Below, piece after piece: positions 43,861 through 50,500 of a DNA stretch of 64,000 nt. Position 1 is the first letter of the stretch. Every line of letters begins with the position of its first letter. The translations under genes were made by a program, and so were the position numbers. Under the pieces are notes generated by a model. That model ran no database searches and was not told where the DNA came from. It saw only the letters and a list, made by a program, of their open reading frames with translations. The DNA is taken from contig JARLGU010000053.1 in assembly GCA_031292625.1 (NCBI GenBank), positions 62,001-126,000 of the forward strand. The letters run 5' to 3'. This DNA comes from Capsulimonadaceae bacterium (GTDB taxonomy: Bacteria; Armatimonadota; Armatimonadia; Armatimonadales; Capsulimonadaceae).

Positions 43861-46179
43861 TTAAGAAGTCGTCACCGAGATCTTGATTCGCACTGAAGGC
43901 GCAAGCACCTTACCCACTTTCACAAGCAGGACGCGGCCGCCTTCCTGGTTCTCCAACGAAACCTTCACTTCGCTCGCCCCCTCCACGCCGGTAAGATCCG
44001 CGCCTTCAATATCCGGCGCATAGAAAGTGAGCGCGCCCCCTCGCCCGACCCAATAGGGCAGTGACAACGAAAGATTCATCGACTGCTGCGCCCATTCGTA
44101 GCCCACGAGTTCAACCGCCCCCTGTCCGATGTGAAACGTGCTGCCAACCAGCATCGGCTTCGAGCTGCTCGGAGTTAGCGCGAAGTGAATCAAACGCACG
44201 CAATGCGGAGGAAGCAAGCGCCCTACCCACTCGCGAACCAGATGGTTCGACACGAGATACTGCTCCTTGACATCGTACACGAGGTGCCGCAAGTTGCGAT
44301 TCAACCCCAAATCCCCGAGGTCGATCGTCGCCTGCTCCGGCATATCGCCCCAGTTGTAAACCGCGACGACGCATCGGTTGTTCTGTGCGATCACATTGAA
44401 ATTGGGCGCGACGGCTCTCAGCATCGGATGCGGCACGATGGCGGGAGGAGTCAGCGGCGGGAACACGAAGCGAAGCGCGTCAATCTCGGCGCACGACGCA
44501 GCTCCCAGATCTCCGGACAGCATCGTCGCGCCTCCAACCAGTCCGATAAAGGTCGTTAAAGTCTCCCGCTCGTCGCGTTCCGTCCCCTCGACCGGTCCAT
44601 TGTACCGAGCCGGGATAAAGTCCGGATCGCTCTGAAACCACCGGCTATTGAGATTGGATCGCACCATGGCATTGCGCGCGGGCAACCGGATGCCGTCGCT
44701 TACGCCGGTCGTTTCCCAACTCGGACGCACGTCGGCGTCAATCCGGCACGAATCGAGCACGCCGACGCTTGCCGCCAGGGGCGCGGCAATTCCGGCAAGA
44801 TAGACGTTATCCCCCGCCGCCGCGCGGATCGTCTCTATTCCCTTGCGATAAGCCTGGGCGCGCGTCAGATGCGCATCGGCTCGAACGACTCCTTCGACCA
44901 CGGCGCACGCCAGATGGTCGAGGCGCAAATATCGGAAGCCCCAATCGGCGGCGATCGTTTTAATAGTGCGTTCAAGCCACTCAGTAACCGCATCGTTCGT
45001 CAGATCGAGGGCATGGCAGGCGCCCCCCCACCGATCCAAAACGTTGACCGGCTTCCCGGTCGCATCGCGCAAGAACCAATCCGGATGCTGCTCGTACAGC
45101 GCTGATGTCGCGCGCGCAATAAACGGCGCAAGCCAGAGTCCGGGGACGAAACCGGCCTCGGCGATCTTTGCGGCAACTCCCGCAAGCCCTTCCTTAAACC
45201 GGCCGCGGTCGATGGTTTGCCAATCGCCAACGCCTGTCTGCCACCCGTCGCCGATGACGGCGTACTGTAGCGGAAAGTCAGCCTTGTGGGCTGTCATCCA
45301 CGCCAGCTTTTCGTCAATCGAATCGGCGCTCAGCGGCTCGTCGACGGTGGGTGCAAACGAGCATCCCGTAGGAGGTCCAGCAGGCTTTGCCGCACGCGCG
45401 CCGCCGCAGGATGCCGAGGAAAGCGTAAGATACCGATTAACCTGCTCGTTCTCGCCATCGGTTACACGAAGCCAAAGGGTCTCCGAACATAGCGACTGAC
45501 CAGGCTCGATTCGCACATCGTCACAGTCGCAGATGGCGCTCAGGTGCATTCCATCGGTATCAGGGCTCGCGACGATGCGGCCAAACTGGTCTTTCAGCGT
45601 GATAAAGCCAATTGCGAGATTGCGCTGAGAAAACAAGTGGTGGAAGAGCGCGAAAGCGTGTGAGTCGTATAACGTCCCGTCCGGCTTGCTGAAGTGTTCG
45701 ATCGTGCAGTCCGAGCCAGACGCAAAGCCGTTGCGCAGCATCGCGCCATGGCTCCAAACGCCGCCCAGGTCAATGCTGCCGTCGCGCTGGGGATCAATAT
45801 AAAGCGGGAGAAGCGCACGCAGTCCAAACGCCTTTTGGCCAAGGTTGTCGAATGCTACGCGCACCCGGAGTTCGCCGGTTTCGTCTTCCTCAACCTTCCA
45901 CTCAGCGGTCAGGCCAATGGGAAACTTCTTGTGCTTGTAGACGAGGCGGGCATAGCTCTGATTGCCTTCGCTTGCGTCCTGATCGAGGCTAAGATCATCC
46001 CCCGCGAATAACAGGTTGCGCGAGGCCGCAGGACCGGGCGCTTGAATTGCAAGCGCGCCATTTTCGATCACGAATTGGTTCTTGAGGACATCGTAGAGCG
46101 AATAGACGCCGCTTGCCGCATCAATGCGACAGGCGAACCGCTCCGTGGAGATCATATGCTTGACGTTAGCGAGCGACAT
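43861..46179 (-). CDS. GH36-type alpha-galactosidase homologue (melibiase clan)
   Basis: The 772-residue protein has an N-terminal beta-sandwich (about 1-270), then a TIM barrel starting 'YAVIGDGWQTGVGDWQ'. 'GFVPGLWLAPFIA', the probable nucleophile Asp in 'FRYLRLDHLACAV' and a probable acid/base region 'CRIDADVRPSWETTG' match the GH36/GH27 clan pattern (normally K.DF and R.G.DV...W). A C-terminal all-beta domain closes it. There is no signal peptide, so a cytoplasmic alpha-galactosidase or related exo-glycosidase is expected. The Lys of the usual nucleophile motif is replaced by Arg, so the exact specificity is open. The ATG at 46179 has GGGAG seven bases upstream; the frame extends 14 codons further without support. 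Confidence 0.83.
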   Translation of the reverse strand: MSLANVKHMISTERFACRIDAASGVYSLYDVLKNQFVIENGALAIQAPGPAASRNLLFAGDDLSLDQDASEGNQSYARLVYKHKKFPIGLTAEWKVEEDETGELRVRVAFDNLGQKAFGLRALLPLYIDPQRDGSIDLGGVWSHGAMLRNGFASGSDCTIEHFSKPDGTLYDSHAFALFHHLFSQRNLAIGFITLKDQFGRIVASPDTDGMHLSAICDCDDVRIEPGQSLCSETLWLRVTDGENEQVNRYLTLSSASCGGARAAKPAGPPTGCSFAPTVDEPLSADSIDEKLAWMTAHKADFPLQYAVIGDGWQTGVGDWQTIDRGRFKEGLAGVAAKIAEAGFVPGLWLAPFIARATSALYEQHPDWFLRDATGKPVNVLDRWGGACHALDLTNDAVTEWLERTIKTIAADWGFRYLRLDHLACAVVEGVVRADAHLTRAQAYRKGIETIRAAAGDNVYLAGIAAPLAASVGVLDSCRIDADVRPSWETTGVSDGIRLPARNAMVRSNLNSRWFQSDPDFIPARYNGPVEGTERDERETLTTFIGLVGGATMLSGDLGAASCAEIDALRFVFPPLTPPAIVPHPMLRAVAPNFNVIAQNNRCVVAVYNWGDMPEQATIDLGDLGLNRNLRHLVYDVKEQYLVSNHLVREWVGRLLPPHCVRLIHFALTPSSSKPMLVGSTFHIGQGAVELVGYEWAQQSMNLSLSLPYWVGRGGALTFYAPDIEGADLTGVEGASEVKVSLENQEGGRVLLVKVGKVLAPSVRIKISVTTS

Positions 46180-46599
46180 GAACACACTCCCGGGCCAGGA
46201 CCGTCTGGCATGTATCGGCACGAAATTCTCTCCCCGCTTCGGGAGAGGCTCTCAAGGATCGGAAATCGATCACAGGAGCAGCAACGAGAACCGTTTCTTT
46301 TCGTATGCAATTACAAGGTACACGCGCATTCTATAGCTGACTGCGGTTCTTGCCTTCCTCCCTACGGCCGATTCTAGCGAATGCGCACTCTACCATTATG
46401 GAGCAGAGCAGACATTCCTCCACGCGTTCATTAAAATCCCGCACAATTCCCGGCGCCGGGCAATTAGGCGGATGACCTGGCCGGCAACCGGCGCCCAGCG
46501 GAGCAATCGCCCTACTGCGCTCAGAGTGACGGCAAAGGCGCGCGGCAAGATCTGCCGCGCGCCGGAGGTTCCACGATTTGCAGGATAAGATGCGCCAGG
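46180..46599. other. Gene-free stretch between the GH36-like and LysM genes
   Basis: No convincing gene. A 7-bp hairpin CTCTCCC/GGGAGAG lies at 46228-46247; nothing else recognised. Confidence 0.4.
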
Positions 46600-47178
46600 T
46601 CAGCTGCCGGACACGCCGCCGGAGCGACGCTGCCGGCCAGTGCGCGCGTGATGGCGGCGATGGTGTTTGTTGCCGGCGGACGCCCCGGTGGTTCGAGCGG
46701 CCACAACATCTGAACCAACCGGCAGGCAAAGCCTCATGCCGGGCTGAAGCGGAGCGGACGTATCCAGCGAAGGATTAAGAGCACGGATCTGTTCGAGACG
46801 TTGGTCAATCGACGCGACGCCGGGAAGATAGTGATCCGACAACGACCAGAGAGTGTCCCCAGGCGCCACGTTGACGACAATCGTTCGAGACGGCGTCGCG
46901 TCAACCTCGAACGGCCCCGTATGCATCGCCGCGGCGACAGCCAGGTACGTCAGGACGAGAACCGCGGTCATCGAGAACAGGAGCGCCTCCCAGGCCCTCC
47001 AGGATGCCGGCGAATCCCAAGCCCCAACCTTTGAGGCCGCCCGCGCATTCGCGCCGACGCGCTTAGCCGCGACAGGGCTGTTGGTTTTCGCTGCCGGCGC
47101 GGCCGAAAGCGGCCAAGAATCGATGAACTTCAACGAGCACGGCGTATGGACGGATCTTAATGCAACAGGTATTGTCAT
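46600..47178 (-). CDS. LysM-domain single-pass membrane protein, YneA-like SOS protein
   Basis: The 192-residue protein has a basic N-terminal region, one transmembrane segment (about 66-86, 'LLFSMTAVLVLTYLAVAAAM') and a LysM domain ('VNVAPGDTLWSLSDHYLPG...LQPGMRLCLPV', about 100-152). It ends in a basic tail of His, Arg and Ser. The layout of TM plus extracytoplasmic LysM, and the position divergent to lexA under shared LexA boxes, are those of YneA in Bacillus, which halts division during the SOS response. The homology is of arrangement rather than of clear sequence, and the transmembrane segment is more internal than in YneA. Start ATG at 47178 with AAGGAG five bases ahead. Minus-strand TACAAT at 47253-47258 is the likely -10, so boxes at 47222-47252 cover the transcript start. 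Confidence 0.75.
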   Translation of the reverse strand: MTIPVALRSVHTPCSLKFIDSWPLSAAPAAKTNSPVAAKRVGANARAASKVGAWDSPASWRAWEALLFSMTAVLVLTYLAVAAAMHTGPFEVDATPSRTIVVNVAPGDTLWSLSDHYLPGVASIDQRLEQIRALNPSLDTSAPLQPGMRLCLPVGSDVVAARTTGASAGNKHHRRHHARTGRQRRSGGVSGS

Positions 47179-47221
47179 GACAACTCCTTATACAGGCTCA
47201 CAACGGATCGCTTCACACGAG

Positions 47222-47235
47222 CAAACTTTTGTTTG
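47222..47235. promoter_or_regulatory. LexA box A
   Basis: Perfect palindromic halves CAAAC-TTTT-GTTTG. It lies downstream of the probable start of the LysM transcript, four bases from box B. Confidence 0.75.
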
Positions 47236-47238
47236 CTT

Positions 47239-47252
47239 CAAACACCTGTTTG
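47239..47252. promoter_or_regulatory. LexA box B
   Basis: CAAACACCTGTTTG, adjacent to the minus-strand TACAAT (47253-47258) of the LysM gene, so LexA bound here would block that promoter. Confidence 0.8.
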
Positions 47253-47301
47253 ATTGTACCACGCCTCCTCCCCGCTATTGAAATACCTTTTGAGATTTTT
47301 T

Positions 47302-47315
47302 CAAACACTTGTTTG
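47302..47315. promoter_or_regulatory. LexA box C, autoregulation of lexA
   Basis: CAAACACTTGTTTG overlaps the first three bases of the lexA -35 hexamer (47313-47318). Confidence 0.8.
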
Positions 47316-47342
47316 CGGTCTGATTCCCATATCCGGTATAAT
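47313..47342 (+). promoter_or_regulatory. lexA promoter
   Basis: TTGCGG (47313-47318), 18-base spacer, perfect TATAAT (47337-47342). The leader to the ATG at 47393 is about 45 bases and contains GAGGA. Confidence 0.7.
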
Positions 47343-47392
47343 GCTGTTAGCAGTCAAACTGCCTTGTTTTCACTCATCCCCATGAGGAACCC

Positions 47393-48064
47393 ATGCAACA
47401 ACCCACCGACAAACAACGCCAGATTCTGAATTTCATCCGCAAACACATCGCCTTGACCGGTCAAGCCCCCACGGTTCGCGAGATTGGGCTAGAGGTTGGC
47501 CTCAGTTCGAGCTGCAGCGTCCAGAAGCATTTGGATACGCTAGAGCAGATTGGCAAGATCCGCCGCGGCAGTTTCAAGTTTCGCGGCATCGAGATCGTGG
47601 ACGAAAACGGCGAGGTGAGCCGGCTTCAAGCACAGCCGGTTCTGGCCCCGCTACTCGGGATCGTCGCTGGGGGCGCGCCGATCGAAGCGCTGCAGGAAGG
47701 CGATCCTGAGATGCTGCCGATTCCGGCGTCGTTGATCGGCCGCGGGGACCGCGAACGTCAGGCGGCCGCGTGTTCGGCGGGCGAGTTCAATGAAGCGCCG
47801 TATTTCGCGCTGGAGGTTTCGGGGGAGTCGATGAAGAACGCCGGGATCGGCGACGGCGACTGGGTGGTCGCGCGCCGCCAACGCACCGCCGAGAACGGGG
47901 ATATCGTCATCGCTTTAGTCAACGGCGGCGAGGCAACCGTCAAGCGGTTCTTCAAAGAAGGCAAGTCGGTGCGCCTGCAGCCGGAGAACGAAGCGTTTGA
48001 GCCACTCATCACGCGCGACGTGGAAGTGCTCGGCCGGGTCACGCTCGCGATCAAACGGTTTTAG
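47393..48064 (+). CDS. lexA: SOS repressor LexA
   Basis: The 223-residue repressor has the N-terminal winged helix ('RQILNFIRKHIALTGQAPTVREIG', recognition helix 'SSSCSVQKHLDTLE'). The self-cleavage site is Ala92-Gly93 in 'GIVAGGAP', and the catalytic dyad is Ser146 ('SGESM') and Lys184 ('ATVKRF'). Cleavage upon RecA activation would release the DNA damage response. It is longer than the usual 200-210 residues because of about 18 extra residues ('IGRGDRERQAAACSAGEF') between the cleavage site and the catalytic serine. Its own promoter overlaps LexA box C, so it is autoregulated. It diverges from the LysM gene and converges on a coiled-coil gene. The operator consensus CAAAC-N4-GTTTG can be read from the three nearby boxes. 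Confidence 0.97.
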   Translation: MQQPTDKQRQILNFIRKHIALTGQAPTVREIGLEVGLSSSCSVQKHLDTLEQIGKIRRGSFKFRGIEIVDENGEVSRLQAQPVLAPLLGIVAGGAPIEALQEGDPEMLPIPASLIGRGDRERQAAACSAGEFNEAPYFALEVSGESMKNAGIGDGDWVVARRQRTAENGDIVIALVNGGEATVKRFFKEGKSVRLQPENEAFEPLITRDVEVLGRVTLAIKRF

Positions 48065-48066
48065 CA

Positions 48067-48083
48067 TGGGGCGCGTTGCCCCA
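48067..48083. terminator. Bidirectional hairpin between lexA and the convergent gene
   Basis: TGGGGC/GCCCCA, 6-bp stem and 5-base loop, in the 23-base gap between two convergent stop codons. Confidence 0.45.
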
Positions 48084-48087
48084 ATAC

Positions 48088-48513
48088 TCAATCCGCAGAC
48101 TTCGTCTCGGCCTTCAATGCCTTGCGAACCCGCTTTAGATCGTCGATGCTTTGGGCGACCTCTTCGTGAAAGCTCTCGGAAAGAATGAGGGCGTCGGCGG
48201 CCTGCTTTTTATCGAGTTCCTTGAGGTAGTGCTTGATGCTCGAGTGCATCCATTCCGCCTTTTTGAGCTTCTCGCGATCGTGAGCGGCAGGAACGCTTCC
48301 GTGCTCGTGCTTGGCCTTCTTAAGGACATCCTTATAGCGCTGCAATTCCCGGCGCAGATCGTGTTCACCATCCTTGAGACGCTTCTTCGCCTTTTTCGCG
48401 GAAAGCAGACGCGCGGATTCGGATCCGGTCTGATCGGAATAATCGCCATCCTGCGACCGCAACGTTTCATCCGCGCCTTGTTGCGAGCCCGCATCATCGG
48501 ATTGCATGTTCAT
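48088..48513 (-). CDS. Small coiled-coil protein, function unknown
   Basis: The 141-residue, highly charged protein has an acidic Gln/Asp-rich start (about 1-35). The remainder is predicted helix with repeated Lys/Glu/Leu ('AKKAKKRLKDGEHDLRRELQ', 'SIKHYLKELDKKQAADAL', 'DDLKRVRKALKAE'). No signal peptide, membrane segment or known domain. The ATG at 48513 has GGAGG eight bases upstream, so it is likely translated. It converges with lexA. Confidence 0.65.
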   Translation of the reverse strand: MNMQSDDAGSQQGADETLRSQDGDYSDQTGSESARLLSAKKAKKRLKDGEHDLRRELQRYKDVLKKAKHEHGSVPAAHDREKLKKAEWMHSSIKHYLKELDKKQAADALILSESFHEEVAQSIDDLKRVRKALKAETKSAD

Positions 48514-48903
48514 CTCGCCTGCCTCCTGTGCGCAACATCGTCGCCTCGTCGCACCCGATCCCTTCTACACAACCTATTTCACCGTCAGCGCGCGCAATGC
48601 CTCCCCTCTCCAACTGGACGAGTGCGATTCACGAGCAAGGCAAGCAGCCGGGTTATCATAAACCGCCTGTAAATAATCGGGGCGCCGGTGGCTTGCCTAT
48701 TTGCCCGCACCTCGTTCACGGAGGCGATCGACGAACGCACGTCAATACGCGTACGGCGTTTTGCCGCCCTGCACTCACATACATTCGGCGTCGCGAGCGG
48801 CCGAATAATGACCGGATTCTCATATCTCACGCACGGATCGTCAGGTCAAGAAGGAATTCACGGTTACGATGCGAAATAGAGCCCTCGGGTGGATGGAAAA
48901 CGC
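48514..48903. other. Gene-free stretch between the coiled-coil gene and the HTH gene
   Basis: Divergent intergenic region of about 390 bases. No persuasive reading frame or consensus promoter pair was found; several short frames here overlap each other on both strands. Confidence 0.35.
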
Positions 48904-49191
48904 ATGGATCCCGAAGTCTTATATACGCCTTTAGAAGTCGCGGTTGAATGCAATATCAGCCGCCGACGCATTTACGACTGGATTGCCGCAGGATGGCTGC
49001 GTGGACGCAGGATCGGTGGACGATGGGTTGTCACCGCGGAGGATCTCGAATTTTTCCGCGAAACCTGTCGCGGCGCCGAAGGTCGACTCATGCCCCAGCT
49101 CTGGGACTGGGACCCGATCTGGCAAGATCGTCCCACGCGCATCCGCGAATGGAACTTGCCTCGTCGCAAACGTAAGGCCAAGCCCCAATAG
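48904..49191 (+). CDS. Excisionase/MerR-type helix-turn-helix protein
   Basis: The 95-residue protein has an HTH_17 pattern: 'LYTPLEVAVECNISRRRIYDWIAAGWL' followed by the wing 'RRIGGRWVVTAEDLEFF'. The C-terminal 35 residues are rich in Trp and basic residues ('WDWDPIWQDRP', 'RRKRKAKPQ'). Such proteins act as small DNA-binding regulators or, in mobile elements, excisionases. No integrase is near, so a regulator is more likely. The ATG at 48904 is preferred to a GTG five codons earlier. It converges on mutY with a 10-base gap. Confidence 0.78.
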   Translation: MDPEVLYTPLEVAVECNISRRRIYDWIAAGWLRGRRIGGRWVVTAEDLEFFRETCRGAEGRLMPQLWDWDPIWQDRPTRIREWNLPRRKRKAKPQ

Positions 49192-49201
49192 CCATACGCG
49201 G

Positions 49202-50305
49202 CTAGGCAAAGAGCCCCTGATCCAGCCGCGTATTCAGCAAGGCACGCTGCGGCGATGCAAGCGCGAGATCGGCAAGTTCTGACGGTTTCGCGAGAACAAC
49301 GTCCGTCCGGCGCGCCAATAGTTTCAGCGCCTCATGATCGGCGCTGGCGGCGAATCCGGCGAGCGTAATTCGCCGGTTCATCACGGTGTGCCGGATCTCC
49401 CCAAACAAATCGCCTATCGTCGCAACAAGACCCGCGCGCTCGCTGCAAGCGCGGCTGGCGCACGCCTTGCGCGTCTCGCCTTCCGCGAGAGTCGCGCGCG
49501 GCAACTCCCACAATCCGCCCCATACGCCGCTGTCGGGACGGCGGATCAACAGGATACGTCGTTCGACCTCCAGCAATGCCGCACAATCGACGACCTGCAC
49601 CCAATGCGTCTTACGCAAGCGCACCGGCAGCGCGGTCGGATCCCCGCTCGCATGCGCGGCGCACGGCATTTGGAGCGGGCAGATGGGGCAAGCCGGCGAC
49701 GCAGGAGAGCAAACGAGCGCGCCGAGCTCCATCATCGACTGGTTGAAGTCCCCTGCCCTGCCTTGCGGGATCGCGCCCTCGGACAGCCGCCACAGATCCG
49801 CGCGGACGAGAGGCGAATCGATGTCGCCATCCAGGCCGTACAGCCGGCTCAAGACCCGCGCCACATTGCCGTCTACGACCGGCGCATCGACATCATACGC
49901 GATCGACGCGATCGCCCCCGCCGTGTAGCGGCCGATCCCGGGCAGCGTCAGAAGCTCCTCGACTGACGAGGGAAGCCGACCGTCGTACTTTGAGACAATG
50001 AGGTCCGCGGCGCGCTTGATGTTGCGCGCGCGCGCATAATAGCCGAGCCCCGCCCAGTGCACCAGGACATCGTCAAGCGACGCATCGGCGAGGGCATGGA
50101 CATTGGGAAACGACGCCATCCATCGCTCGAAATACGGCACAACCGCCGCGACCGTGGTCTGCTGCAGCATGATCTCCGAGATCCAGACGGCGTAGGCGTC
50201 TCCCTTCCGATCCCTCCACGGCAATCTACGCGCGTTGACGGCGAACCAGTCAAGCAGCAAACGCGTCCACGATGAGGAGGGTAAAAGAGCTAAGTTTGGT
50301 GTCAC
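49202..50305 (-). CDS. mutY: A/G-specific adenine DNA glycosylase
   Basis: The 367-residue enzyme removes adenine mispaired with 8-oxoguanine. It has the HhH-GPD core with catalytic Glu44 ('ISEIMLQQT') and Asp145 ('PVVDGNVARVLSR'), the hairpin 'LLTLPGIGRYTAGAI' and the iron-sulphur ligands C199-x6-C206-x2-C209-x5-C215. A C-terminal NUDIX-like domain ('VWGGLWELPRATLAEGE') recognises 8-oxoG. Start is GTG at 50305; no strong ribosome binding site is seen and no later methionine precedes the domain, so this start is the best available. Length is normal. Confidence 0.95.
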   Translation of the reverse strand: MTPNLALLPSSSWTRLLLDWFAVNARRLPWRDRKGDAYAVWISEIMLQQTTVAAVVPYFERWMASFPNVHALADASLDDVLVHWAGLGYYARARNIKRAADLIVSKYDGRLPSSVEELLTLPGIGRYTAGAIASIAYDVDAPVVDGNVARVLSRLYGLDGDIDSPLVRADLWRLSEGAIPQGRAGDFNQSMMELGALVCSPASPACPICPLQMPCAAHASGDPTALPVRLRKTHWVQVVDCAALLEVERRILLIRRPDSGVWGGLWELPRATLAEGETRKACASRACSERAGLVATIGDLFGEIRHTVMNRRITLAGFAASADHEALKLLARRTDVVLAKPSELADLALASPQRALLNTRLDQGLFA

Positions 50306-50500
50306 GGTAGGCGGATTCTACCCGGCGATGGGTTGATGAGAATAGGCTAAGACATGAACCAGATTACGAACAAGCGATGCGGACCGTGACAACGTTCGAT
50401 CGTTTCACGGCTGCGCCCTCCTTCCATGACACAGGCTCAGCACACTGAACATAGCCCTGGAATGCCAAATCAAAGCGCAGTTCCCTGTTCCTCGACATGC

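Noticed and set aside
46331-46729. 132-residue frame on the minus strand
   Set aside because: Overlaps the C-terminus of the LysM gene in another frame and has Arg/Pro/Cys-rich composition typical of non-coding frames.
48904-49191. Excisionase as a sign of an integrated element
   Set aside because: No integrase, attachment repeats, tRNA or phage genes nearby; a plain HTH regulator is simpler.
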